Origin: Anisus vortex
Lineage: Eukaryota > Mollusca > Gastropoda > Planorbidae
Direction: 5' to 3'
DNA length: 64,000 bases
Assembly (NCBI GenBank): GCA_949126835.1
Contig: OX421502.1
Coordinates: 41,253,473 to 41,317,472 of the forward strand
Position 1 is the first letter of the stretch; each line of letters opens with the position of its first letter. A program made the translations under genes and the position numbers. Shown piece by piece: positions 1-10,605 of the stretch. The notes under the pieces were generated by a model. That model was not told the origin of the DNA, made no database searches, and worked only from the letters and a program-made list of their open reading frames with translations.

Positions 1-214
1 TACTAAATGTACAAAATCATATTGTATTCAAACAAATCAACCATTTGAATGCCCTGCAAATACTTATTAAGTTTGAAGTATTTTTCAAATATACCTACAA
101 AACTACGCAAATTTGGTATGTGACTTGTAACAGTGCGCGGGGGTGGGGAGGGGGTAACCGAAATTCGGTTTTTAACAGGTTTTATAGAACCGATAACCGG
201 TTTTAACATCCCTA
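1..214 (+). mobile_element. Right end of hAT family B MITE, cut by window edge
   Basis: The stretch is homologous to the right end of the complete element at 25815-26732 and, in reverse, to 48696-49050. It ends with the CCGG-rich palindromic subterminal block and the terminus TTTTAACATCCCTA, followed by the 8-bp target GTTCTGCT (215-222). The same 8 bases, as AGCAGAAC, flank the family B copy at 48696-55552, so both copies sit at the same position of the same outer element. No coding capacity is seen. The left part lies before the window. Confidence 0.85.
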
Positions 215-609
215 GTTCTGCTGTTACAGGGAACGCAGCGCCGATGTGTAACCTAGCCTCTCACTGGTAAAGGATTAACCGTTTGCCCCTTAGAGTCGCC
301 GATCGTCACCCCTACTGATAAGGCCCCACGAGAGGGGGTACAGCCGGTACGCCGTACCGGGGCCCTCAAGAGTTTAGGGGGCCCATGAATATTTAAAATT
401 AAATACAGTAGACTGTTGGCTTCCCAGCCAGTAGGCCTGTGGTAATGACATGTAGATGTATGTTGCCTTTCTTTCCTTCAAGGAATGTACGAGATACATT
501 CGCATATTAATACAGAGGAGTCGGAGTCGGGGAGTCGGAGTCAGAGTCGGAAGTAAAAAAAAATGAGGAGTCGGAGTCGGTACATTTATCTACCGACTCC
601 GCAGCCCTG
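215..609 (-). mobile_element. End of outer hAT family A, inserted in a LINE
   Basis: Reverse complement of 48298-48695. It contains the GGAGTCGGAGTCGG subterminal repeats (517-597) and ends in CGCAGCCCTG at 609, the inverse of CAGGGCTGCG at 48298. The following bases belong to the LINE, so this copy jumped into the LINE; the candidate 8-bp target is TACCCCTC at 610-617, whose partner lies before the window. A G/C-rich stretch near 330-390 (GGGGCCCTCAAGAG and flanking) is shared with the other copy. No transposase is seen, so this is a non-autonomous copy. Confidence 0.85.
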
Positions 610-2198
610 TACCCCTCTCGGGGCACCAACATGAGCTCTCCAGCTATCCCGGTCCCGAGCAAGTCTTTCCAATTGTCCCCAAGAATGACCTGTTCTCTTG
701 ACGTCGGCATCCAGGTCACGTCGCCAGCTGTTACGAGGTCGGCCCCTCTTCGTCTTCCCTTGGGGGTTCCACGATAGAGACTGTCTGGTTACGTTGGAAG
801 CTGGTTTTCGGAGTGTGTGCCCCAACCATCTCCATCTTTTTTGCATGATCTCCAGATCGGCTGCCTGTTGACCTGTGCGACTCCAGAGCTCATCGTTACT
901 GATCATGTCCGGCCAGCGTATATGCAAAATTCTCCTGAGACATGAGTTTATGAAAGTCTGGATCTTCTTGGTGTTGGTAGCTGTGGTCCTGCACGTTTCA
1001 GCACCATAGAGTAAGACTGACTTCACATTAGAGTTGAAGATCTTTATCTTTGTTTTCAGGGATATTTCTCTTGAGCTCAGATATTCTTAAGTTGGAGGAA
1101 GGCTGTCCTGGCCTTGCCAATTCTTGCCCTTACACCGGCGTCGGTTCCACCCTTCTTATTGACGATGCTGCCTAGATAGGTGAATTCTTCAGTTTCTTCT
1201 AGCGCTTTATCATTGAGAGGGATAGGCGACTTGTTTTCTGCGTTGACCTTAAGTAACTTGGTCTTCCCTTTGTTGATGTTGAGGCCAAGGCGAGTGGAGT
1301 TTTCTGTCACGATGTTGGTCTTTTCCTGCATCTGTTGATGAGTATGTGTGATTAATGCCAGGTCATCCGCAAAATCTAGATCGTCTAGTTGTGACCATAG
1401 CGTCCACTGGATGCCATTACGCTTATCTGATGTTGATGTCCTCATTACCCAGTCTATCGCTAGCAGAAACAGAAATGGCGACAGTAAACAACCTTGTCTC
1501 ACCCCTGTCCGTACTTGGAATGCCTCTGTTGGGTGGCCTCTGTGGATCACTCTGCATTTCAATCCTTCATAAGAATTCTTAATTATAGAGATAATTTTTG
1601 TAGGGACCCCGTAGTGTCTTAGCAACCTCCAAAGTGATTCCCTGTCTACGCTGTCAAAAGCCTTTTCATAGTCAATAAAGTTGACATATAGGGGGGAATT
1701 CCACTCGAGCGACTGCTCCAGGATGATGCGCAGTGTAGCTATTTGGTCAGTGCAGGATCTATCCTTGCGGAAACCAGCTTGTTGATCTCGCAGCTTCGTA
1801 TCAACAGCAGCCTGCATTCTGCCAAGCAGAATCCTGTTGAACAACTTTCCTGGGATTGATAGTAGGGTAATTCCTCTATAGTTAGAGCAGGTGCTCAAGT
1901 TTCCTTTCTTAGGGAGTTTAATGAGTAGTCCCTCTTTCCACTCTGTAGGGACTTGCTCCTCTTCCCAGATCTTTTGGAAGAGGGGGTGTAAGAGCTCTAC
2001 TGTAGTCAACACGTCCGCTTTCAGTGCCTCCGCAGGGATATCATCTGGTCCAGGTGCTTTGCCGCTTTTAACTCTTTCTATACGTTTTGCCATACTGTAT
2101 GCCGTAACATTTTGGCTCGGCTTGATTTTACGTATAGAAAGAGTTAATCTTCTTGATGGCTTGGCGTATTTCTTCCTTTGTAGGTGCATTGCAGTCTA
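610..2198 (-). pseudogene. LINE (non-LTR retrotransposon) reverse transcriptase, broken
   Basis: Reverse transcriptase of a non-LTR retrotransposon, the enzyme that copies the element RNA at a nicked target. The main open frame (2189 to 1077) has, in order, KSGKAPGPDD (residues about 41-50), FIDYEKAFDS (171-180), GVRQGCLLSP (229-238) and the catalytic FADD (273-276). A second frame (1026 to 610) carries the C-terminal part with LLYGAETC and RWRWLGHTLRK. The two are separated by a one-base frameshift near 1078; a 76-bp MITE insertion (2068-2147) breaks the N-terminal side and hAT family A interrupts the C-terminus at 609. The endonuclease half is absent, so the copy is 5'-truncated. The C-terminal RWRWLGH region resembles the RTE-like group, but I am not sure of the clade. 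Confidence 0.9.
2068..2147. mobile_element. 72-bp piggyBac-like micro-MITE with TTAA target duplication
   Basis: TTAA at 2068-2071 and 2144-2147 brackets a 72-bp sequence whose ends are a perfect 14-bp inverted repeat (CTCTTTCTATACGT and ACGTATAGAAAGAG). It lies inside the LINE reading frame, between the codons that normally lead into KSGKAPGPDD. TTAA duplication on insertion is the hallmark of piggyBac elements. It has no coding capacity. The superfamily assignment rests on target and termini only. Confidence 0.75.
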
Positions 2199-2637
2199 TG
2201 GTCACGACCTATTTAGGCCTAGGCTTATATATATACTGTCTAATAATTGTTCACCTCGGACATGTATCTTCGTTAGCTCAGTGGTTAACGTAGCGAACTG
2301 CTATGCGGGCGACCCGGGTTCGATTCTCCAGTTAGACTATACCTTTTTGTTCTACAATTATTTTTTTCAAACTTTTAAAAACAAAAAACATTGTAAATGT
2401 ATGGACAATTTAGATTTTTGTTAAATAAAAATACTTGCTTATTTTTTTAACCGATTATAATATAATATTTATTTTAAATTACTGCCCTAAAAGTCTTCAG
2501 TAAAAAAAAAAATAATTTAAATATTAGATTTATTTCTTTCTTTTAATTGTAGTTTTTTCAATTTTTATCTGCTCTTTATACAGTCCTGTTTTTCACCCGG
2601 GCAACGCTGGGCAATGTAGCTTGTTATATATATATAA
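2199..2637 (+). mobile_element. tRNA-derived SINE-like repeat
   Basis: The head has RNA polymerase III promoter boxes of a tRNA: A box TAGCTCAGTGGTTA (near 2275) and B box GGGTTCGATTCTCC (near 2317). An AT-rich body follows, then a conserved tail with CCGGGCAACGCTGGGCAA (near 2600-2618) and a TA-rich end. A diverged inverted copy lies at 32815-33235 with the same head, body and tail. The tRNA part lacks a good acceptor stem and is fused to a shared body, so it is a retroposon rather than a functional tRNA gene. Confidence 0.8.
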
Positions 2638-3088
2638 ACAAACTCACGGTAATTATATATATTGATTGCAAGCAGTGGTAACAGTGTTAATGTTTTCTTT
2701 TTACAATTTTACCAATAGAATCATGAAATATTAGCATGTTTATACCGTCTCTAGTTTTATAGCGTCTCTATTTTTATACTAACCTAATCCCCCCCCCCCC
2801 CCCTGGCCTTTTCTTTTGGAGCTATGTGTGCTGCTGACTGGATACCTTGTAATCGGATATTACTATTGCACGCTTGACCGCCCACCGTCTACAGAGAGGA
2901 ATGTTTGATGTCATTGACAAGCGATAGTTGCCCAAATGTTTTCAATGCTAGTTGTGTGTGCCTTTATAGGGCATGTGTAAAATGGGCATTTGTCATGGCC
3001 ATCGGGGAATGTAGTAAAGAATTTGTTGACGTTTTATTCTGTGTAAACATATACATATATTCATATATAAACTAAACTGCTTTAAATG

Positions 3089-3161
<73 letters not shown>

Positions 3162-3965
3162 CAGCTTTATACCATTAAATAAATATACAATGCAGTAGAT
3201 AACATGCCAGTCTGAAGACAATAACATAAACTTCGCAGTCATTCATCCACGTTGATAACTAAGTGAACACAATATCCCAGTTGAGTGTCGCTCTGTCTTC
3301 AGACCCATGCACACCAACTGGACACAACGAAATGAAATTCTGGTTGGTAGCAAAAACTAAAGCGCACCAATTCGTCCAATCAGTTTGTTTCCAGTTCATC
3401 CGATTTGCCTTCGATCCGATCAGGGCAGCAAGCAACATTCCGGAGAGGTTTAGCGGCAAAATTCTAAGGAAATAACCATCCAGCCTCACTACTGAGTAGA
3501 GGAAAAATGAAAAGCCCTTTACATTAGGACAAAATAAACATTGAGAGAAACAACAAAACCAGAATCTGGAATCAACGATATTCTTTTAATAGTCATGGCT
3601 ACTAGTACTATAGACTATACATTATTATTAGCACAAGCATAATTAGAAATCAAATTATACACTTGAATAGCATCATAATATGGTCATGCGTGACTTAAGT
3701 ATTAAATACTTCATTAATATAAACGCAAAACAAAATCTCAGTTGCAATGTTTGTGTTAAATATATATTGGTGTTGTTTGGATGATAAACTGGCGAATAAT
3801 AATAATAATAATAATGCTTGTATAGCACATATCCCGTTGAGGACAGTTCTATGCGCTGACGACAGTTACAGAGTACAAACAACGAAGAACAGACGGAAAT
3901 GTATAATTATATGTACAGGTGAATACTGCTACTGGAATAGGAGTTGAAAGACATAAATAAAGCTC
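2638..3965. other. Gene-free AT-rich stretch with microsatellites
   Basis: No exon or recognised domain. It holds a C homopolymer run near 2790-2803, a long TA dinucleotide tract (3088-3160) and a short AAT tract (about 3797-3814). Short open frames on both strands at 3259-3489 overlap each other and show no family resemblance. Confidence 0.6.
3088..3160. repeat. (TA)n microsatellite
   Basis: About 70 bp of almost uninterrupted TA dinucleotides. Confidence 0.95.
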
Positions 3966-4141
3966 GTTTGTTGATAGTTAGCGTTTGGGAGTTCTGTTGA
4001 TACCTTACGTTTGGGAGTTCTGTTAATAACTTACGTTTAGGAGTTCTGTTGATAGCTTACTAAGTTTGCGTTTGGGAGCTCTGTTGATAGCTTACGTTTG
4101 GAAGATCTATTGATATTGTACGCTTGGGAGTTCTGTTGATA
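3966..4141. repeat. Minisatellite, about 26-bp unit, diverged
   Basis: Six to seven imperfect copies built around GATAGCTTACGTTTGGGAG followed by TTCTGTT. Copies differ by substitutions and one short insertion, so the array looks older than most others in the window. Confidence 0.85.
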
Positions 4142-5765
4142 TGTAGTTAAAGGCTCGGGTTCATAATAGTGACTTTTTCCTCTGTCCTGACGAGGTCTCC
4201 ACAATAATATGAAGAAGAAGTTAAAGTTGCTATGTACTATGTGTATATCTGTTTTTGAAAATATAGAACTAGATAGTAGTAAACACACCTCGAGTGATTG
4301 AGATGGGCGCATTACAATTTGAACATTAGCATTTCTTGTAGGCTATAACATACTTAAATGTTTCTGTTAAACGCTAAGAATGGCGCTCTGCTCTCGCCCT
4401 GGGTATCCCTTACCAGCCTGGACATTACAGTCAGTTTCCCGGGACTGAGAACAGCAGACGTGGGGCAAATTTTTGTTTAACTTTAACGCCTTCCGATCAA
4501 ATTTCGTAGCAAAGAGACAATGCCAGGTAGAACTGCTAAACGAAAGGGTAAACAAATGCGGCAAGGAAAAGCACGTGACCTTGAACCGTAAAAGGGGGAA
4601 AATTCGCAAACAATGAGCTAGCAGATTAAACGGGCTATTCATATTGTCAAGACTTGATTGGAGAGACTTTCGCAAAAATTCCTAGACTTTATGTCAAGGC
4701 CACGTCCTGGGTCATATGGCAGAAAAAAAAAACCCAAATGTTTGCTGCAACTTCCGACTGTAATAAAATAATGGGAGACAACTCGGATTTTTTTTTCTTT
4801 CTGCAATTTCTGTCACACAATTGTAGAGTTGTCAAGATTTTGGAGGAGACTGAACTGATTTTCTGAAAGCAAAGTCTGTAGCTCGAGAATAAAATTTTCT
4901 CGGTTTCAAAATACTATTAAAAAAATGTAGTACGTTTAACGCCATCAACATATATAATTGCCGTGAGTTTGTTTGTTTGTTTATATATATATATATATAT
5001 ATTTGTTCGCTATAGGCACCTAAGCCGTTTGACTAATCGGGACAAAAATTAAATGTATAAATCCGAAACGTACTCCAAAAGATAATTTTATTTTATGACT
5101 TATAATCATGAATGTGTTAATTTAAAACATTCAAAATGTTAGATCCAGCCATGCAAATTAAATATAGCGTACATAGCAAATGGCCATTTCCGTTCATTAC
5201 TATGTTGAACGCGATATTTTGTATGTTGAACGCGAGGGTCTTTTCGGGTTTCCCCAATTATGCTGCTATTTTTTTAATGTGGCGAGACCTTTTTTATAAG
5301 TTACGCACCGCAATTTGGCTTGGAGAGTTTCAATGGTTTACTTTAAACAAAATACTAGCGTGTGACGTAATGGATTTACGTCACTTTTGAGAATATCCTT
5401 TAATAGGCGACTGTATACACTCTATAAATTAAATGATACGAATTATAAAAAAACAAGTTAGGCTTATAAATGATTACTTTCTAATACCGTTTACCATAAG
5501 CTTGACAGCAACAATATAAAATAAAAACTAAATACCGAAAGAAACATTCTCAGTACTGTTTTTTGATACAATAAGCAAGAACAAAAATTAAATACAGAAA
5601 AAATCTTTCTCAATTTAGTTTTTATTGCCTTGAAATATTATTTTCTAATTTTGTTTAAATTATTTACCTTTTTTATTGTTTTGTATTTATATATTTTTTC
5701 TTTTAGATAGTATATGAGCATGCTAATTTACTAGCATGGATAGAAGAGCTATAGAAATGCCCATT

Positions 5766-5796
<31 letters not shown>

Positions 5797-5797
5797 T
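4142..5797. other. Gene-free stretch; tail is a dispersed repeat
   Basis: No supported gene. The TTTGTTTGTTTATATATA stretch near 4970-5000 resembles, in reverse, the sequence just after the SINE at 2638-2680, so it is probably the edge of another dispersed repeat. From about 5500 onward the sequence (segment T, with CTAAATACCGAAAGAAACAT) is homologous to 14041-14240. A TTC microsatellite lies at 5765-5795. Confidence 0.6.
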
Positions 5798-6107
5798 ATT
5801 ATTGTTAATTTAATATTATTAATAACAAGGCAAGTGAACACAACTGTTCGCTAAATTTTAATATCGAATTTAAAAGTCTCTTAACTCTCTTTCGGTTCTT
5901 GTGTCCCGGGCGTAACGCTTAGGATTGAGCAATCTCTGTCCAGGCTCCAGCCACCCAACGACACGCCCAAAGCGTAGCGTGCCGTGTAACGGGAAAGGTT
6001 TCCACAGCCCAGCGATCGTTCACTGCGGTTCTCCAAAGGATCATTATCAAGGTGGCTCGCCAGTATAGCTGCACTGTCACCCGATAGCATAAATTTTAAA
6101 GGCCTAC
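5798..6107. repeat. Dispersed repeat segment R, left copy
   Basis: About 310 bp nearly identical (a few percent different) to 13471-13786. Both contain TCCAGGCTCCAGCCACCCAA and GGTTCTCCAAAGGATCATTA. The right edge is exactly the left LTR of the gypsy element. I do not recognise the family and see no supported protein in it. Confidence 0.85.
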
Positions 6108-6470
6108 TGTGACCGTTATTTTGTAATTACCATGTATACAACTCTCAGGGAGATCACATTATATAATAATAATCAATGAACAAACTGCCGGCTTGTAGTA
6201 AAGATGAGAACTCAATATTTAATGCAATTTATGTACAAGATGAATTCAAATACACAACAGTTTATATAGCCTAGTCTAAACACGTCTTTCCACTACCAAA
6301 TTCTAAGGTCGTCTGTCTTTATCTCCCAATCTACGCTTCGTTCAATCTAACTCCTACGTCATTGTTTTTATCGTAAAACGTCACTCGTTTATTCCATACA
6401 TTAACACCGGGTTAGAGATTATACAAATTATGTCCCACTAAAACAACTATATATATTTTAAATCCTCACA
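6108..6470 (-). repeat. 3' LTR of gypsy element
   Basis: 363 bp, bounded by TGTGA and TCACA. By eye it differs from 13108-13470 at three positions (C/A near 6131, T/A near 6337, T/C near 6414), so insertion is fairly recent. Confidence 0.97.
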
Positions 6471-6482
6471 TTCCCCCATCGA
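6471..6482 (-). other. Polypurine tract of gypsy element
   Basis: On the minus strand GATGGGGGAA lies directly against the 3' LTR, the expected place for plus-strand DNA priming. Confidence 0.7.
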
Positions 6483-7082
6483 CCCTTTAAATTTGTCACA
6501 CAAATTTCTATTAAAAAAAAATCCTTATCTCTGTCAAATACATTGATAAAATATATATATCCTTTATCCTATGTCTTTAATCATATAATTATATAAATAC
6601 TCATAATTATTATGCATATTAAAACCATGTTATGCAACATAAATAACATTTAACAAAACCCAACGATTTCATTAATAAATAATACCCAATATTAACCACT
6701 AACTAATAACACTAATATCTATGTCTATAATGTTTCAAAGTATATCCTGTCCTGTATTCATGAAATACACCAATCAAATCATTAAATCCGAAAACACAAC
6801 AGGTCATACTGGTCCATGTAATATCATTGCAACCTTCCTCTTCTGAACGTCCAACAACACATTCATTGAATATTTCATAAGTCCTTTGTAGATTATCAAT
6901 CCACTAGAGTTTGAACACCTTGATAAAATAATTCCAATAATGTCACAACAATAATTACAATGCATTGTTCACAGACACATCTCTAGAATTTACCATTGAA
7001 TACTTCCACAAGCTGTCTGTCTATAAGCAATATAGTGTTGACATTGGTCATAAACCCAAAATAATGTACCATGTTGATTTGT

Positions 7083-7345
7083 TGATTCCTCCATATGTTG
7101 ATGACATGACCTTCATTCCGCGTTGACAATGTAAATGTACCTCAATAATGCGACAACATGACCTTGATTCTATGTTGATGTTGATAATGTCAATATACCT
7201 TGATATAGCGATGACATGACCTCGATTCCATGTTGATAATGTCAATATACCTTGATACAGCGATGACATGACCTCGATTCCATGTTGATAATGTCAATAT
7301 ACCTTGATATAGCGATGACATGACCTCGATTCTATGTTAACACCA
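7083..7345. repeat. 52-bp minisatellite inside the gypsy 3' noncoding region
   Basis: Four to five copies with key strings CATGACCTCGATTCCATGTT and TGTCAATATACCTTGATA. It lies between the end of pol and the 3' LTR, so it travels with the element. Confidence 0.85.
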
Positions 7346-7617
7346 TAAATGTACTCTTCATATGATGTCTTCATGTTTGCGTTTGATATGGTGTCCATAA
7401 AAACCGTTCACGATAATGTGAGGACGTGATAGAACATCTCTCACTTACTAATGGTACGTTGTGCTTGAATCACCGTGCTTCAGTTGTAGAACCATTTCTC
7501 GTCCAGAACCTTTGGAAAAAATCAATATTTCATTAACACCGTATCTATACTTTATATTTACATAAAAAATAATTTTAACCGCGTTCCAACTGGTGATTAC
7601 GTATCAAACAGCACACC

Positions 7618-10605
7618 TTAAACACCACATCTAGACAACAAATCAGCCAGTATATTATCCACCCCAGGTATATTTTCCACAGTAAAACTGTATGCCTGCA
7701 GGATAAGTGACCATCTTGCTATCCTACTGTTGTTTAACTTGTTCTGATTTATAAAGGACAAGGGCTTATGGTCAGTCATAAGAACAAAACTTGTACCCAT
7801 CAAGTACCTTGCCAATTTAGTAATACACCAAACCACACCAAGAGCTTCCCGTTCTACTGTTGCATACCTAACCTCAGCCTCACTTAATTTCCTGCTAATA
7901 TACTGAATCGGGTGTAAGACATTATCATGATATTGTCCCGAAATTCTTCCCAAACCAACCAAACTTGCATCAGTTAAAACCACAAATCTTTTTTTAATGT
8001 CTGGTAGTCTTAATATAGGTTGTCCAGAAAAAGCAACCTTTATCCTATTTAATGCCATTTCACACTCCTGAGACCAAATTATTTTAATTGGGCTTTTCTT
8101 TTTAATAAGTTCAGTCAACGGAGATACCATCTCTGAAAAATTAGGAATAAATTTCCTATAAAAATTACATACACCTAGAAGACTCCTCACTTCTTTTTTA
8201 TTTCTTGGAATGTCAATTTTAAGAATTTTAGTAATATTCTCCTCCAATGGCTTATTGGTGTTATTGGATATCTTGTGTCCCAAAAAAGTAATTTCTTTCA
8301 TGCCTATTTCTAATTTGTTAGGTTTAATTGTCAAATTATGTTTTTCTATAATTTCAAAGATATCATTAAGACTTTTCAAATGATTTTCCCAAGTATCATT
8401 GAAAACACATATGTCATCCAAATAAAATATAGTATCCTTCCTATGTCCTAAAATCATACCCATCATCCTATTAAAAGTTGCAGGAGCATTCACCAATCCA
8501 AAACTCATCACCTTCCATTGATATAACCCCAATGGAGTAACAAAACTTGTAAATGGTTTAGCCATATCCAATTTAGAAAAAATAGTTGCATTAGATAGCT
8601 GAGCCATAATATCTTCAGCATTGTTCATAGGATATGGGTCAAAAAGAGTAACATTATTCAGCTTCCTATAGTCCACACACAACCTTATAGTTTTATCCTT
8701 TTTCTTAACTAATACTATTGGAGAGGCATATGCTGAACTGGATGGCTCTATCAACCCCATACTCACAAGCACATCTATCTCTTTTTGCAAGTTATCCCTC
8801 AAATGAATAGGGATTGTGTATGGTTTTAGCCTCACCGGCTTATCATCTGTTACAATAATGTCATGTTGTATGACATTGGTCTTACCATTGGTCTTACCAG
8901 GCAAATCAGAAAATATACCCTTATGCCTGTGTATTATTTTTGCCATCTCATATGCCTGTTCATGTGTCAATTTCTCTAAATTCACATCTTTATATGTTTG
9001 CTGACCCTGTGTATTCACTGTTGCTATCTCTTCAATATCCTCTTTAATTTCTTCTGATATTATACTACAGCATATATTGCTTTCTACTGATTGATCATTA
9101 TACTTTTTTAAATTATTAATATGAAAAACTTTAAGTTGATCCTTAATTCTTATCTCATAATCCACATTTGTGACCTTTCTAACCACATCATATGGCCCTA
9201 GCCATTCAGTAAATAGTTTGTTATTTTGATTTTTTAATTTTAGCAAAGCTTTATCTCCTGGTTCCAAAGTTCTTAGTTTCCTATCCTGATTTACTCTATT
9301 TATTTTCTTTTCCTTATTATTGTCTGAATTCTTTCTAGCCTCTTCCAAAGCCATTTCTAATTGTTGTTTCTTATTTGTAACTAACTCATAATTAGTCATT
9401 TCCCTGTTTTCACTAGTACCTACTAATGGTTCTTTGAGAATACTAAGTGGATTTCTTGGATTATTTCCATATATCAATTCAAATGGTGAAAAACCTGTAC
9501 TATCATGAGTAGTTTCTCTATATGCAAATAAAATTGATGGAATTGCTAAATCCCAATTCTTTGGATCCTCATTACTAACTTTTGACAACATTTCCTTCAG
9601 AGTTTTGTTAAATCTCTCACACATTCCATTACATTGAGAATGATAAGGTGTTGTAAACTTCTGCTTTATTCCAAATGTTTCCATGAATTCTTTAGTCAAT
9701 TTTGATGTAAATTGAGTTCCTCTATCTGATATTATCTCTTCAGGAAATCCAATTCTAGTAAATATTAAATATAATGCTTGCACTATATCTGTAGATTCAA
9801 TTTTCTTTAATGGTACTGCCTCTGCATACCTTGAACATATATCAATCAATGTAAGAATATATCTATGTCCTCTGTTAGACATAATAGGCATCAAACCAAT
9901 GATATCCATGGCTACCTTCTGAAATGGTCTAGTTGCATTCACTCCTGTTTGTATTGGTGCCTTGGTAACATTACTTCCAGATCCTTTCATCTGACACACT
10001 TTGCATTGTTTAACAAATCTTTTCACATCTTTTGACATTTTAGGCCAAAAGTAATGTTGTATTATTCTGTTTTTGGTTTTGCCAACTCCCATATGACCAG
10101 CCAATGGTATAGAATGAGCATTAGTCATTATTTCTGTTCTATATTTATATGGTACAACTATTTGTTCCACTTGTCTGCCATTTATGAGTATCTCTCTGAC
10201 TAATAGTTGTGTATCATTTTTCACTTTGCATACACTATTTTTATTAGTATTTCCTTTCTCTGTAGATTTGAATAGTCTATTCAATGTAGTATCCTCTCTT
10301 TGGTCCTTTTTGAATTTTTCCAAATTAAAGTTTTCATTCAGTAATGATTCCCTATCAACTGATGTGTCTTTTTCATTATTCACCATTGTCTGACTTTCCT
10401 CAGTATTGCTTGCTTTACATTCATTAATCACATTACATTGTGCTTGATTATTATCAAATTCCCATGTTTCTATTTCCTCTCTAGTACATTCTTTAACTGA
10501 TTCAACATTTCCAATAATTAAATCTATTGGTGCATCATTTATAACATGAGCCAGTACTCTACCTGTAATATATGGTGTCCTAATATCAATGTAGGCCAAC
10601 CTCAA
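7618..10605 (-). CDS. pol: Pol polyprotein: protease end, integrase, RT, RNase H
   Basis: The open frame begins immediately after the TAA that ends gag-protease, in the same frame; the first codon after the stop is TTG, so this is a continuation and not a separate start. Residues 1-33 finish the protease (DLIIGN about 28-33). Integrase follows: zinc module with H164, H171, C201 and C204, then D234, D294 and E330 with the exact 35-residue spacing, then a GPY/F module (about 470-500). RT (about 585-775) has FSKLD (676-680) and YLDD (728-731). RNase H (about 865-995) has D879, E920, D945 and a C-terminal Asp. Compared with family members about 13-14 residues are missing just after residue 681, where the FSKLD motif should lead into a Gly-Tyr/Phe-Gln segment, so RT is probably inactive. 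Confidence 0.96.
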   Translation of the reverse strand: MRLAYIDIRTPYITGRVLAHVINDAPIDLIIGNVESVKECTREEIETWEFDNNQAQCNVINECKASNTEESQTMVNNEKDTSVDRESLLNENFNLEKFKKDQREDTTLNRLFKSTEKGNTNKNSVCKVKNDTQLLVREILINGRQVEQIVVPYKYRTEIMTNAHSIPLAGHMGVGKTKNRIIQHYFWPKMSKDVKRFVKQCKVCQMKGSGSNVTKAPIQTGVNATRPFQKVAMDIIGLMPIMSNRGHRYILTLIDICSRYAEAVPLKKIESTDIVQALYLIFTRIGFPEEIISDRGTQFTSKLTKEFMETFGIKQKFTTPYHSQCNGMCERFNKTLKEMLSKVSNEDPKNWDLAIPSILFAYRETTHDSTGFSPFELIYGNNPRNPLSILKEPLVGTSENREMTNYELVTNKKQQLEMALEEARKNSDNNKEKKINRVNQDRKLRTLEPGDKALLKLKNQNNKLFTEWLGPYDVVRKVTNVDYEIRIKDQLKVFHINNLKKYNDQSVESNICCSIISEEIKEDIEEIATVNTQGQQTYKDVNLEKLTHEQAYEMAKIIHRHKGIFSDLPGKTNGKTNVIQHDIIVTDDKPVRLKPYTIPIHLRDNLQKEIDVLVSMGLIEPSSSAYASPIVLVKKKDKTIRLCVDYRKLNNVTLFDPYPMNNAEDIMAQLSNATIFSKLDMAKPFTSFVTPLGLYQWKVMSFGLVNAPATFNRMMGMILGHRKDTIFYLDDICVFNDTWENHLKSLNDIFEIIEKHNLTIKPNKLEIGMKEITFLGHKISNNTNKPLEENITKILKIDIPRNKKEVRSLLGVCNFYRKFIPNFSEMVSPLTELIKKKSPIKIIWSQECEMALNRIKVAFSGQPILRLPDIKKRFVVLTDASLVGLGRISGQYHDNVLHPIQYISRKLSEAEVRYATVEREALGVVWCITKLARYLMGTSFVLMTDHKPLSFINQNKLNNSRIARWSLILQAYSFTVENIPGVDNILADLLSRCGV

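Noticed and set aside
2265..2340. Functional tRNA gene
   Set aside because: Promoter boxes are present, but there is no acceptor stem pairing and a diverged copy with the same long body exists at 32815-33235, so it is a SINE.
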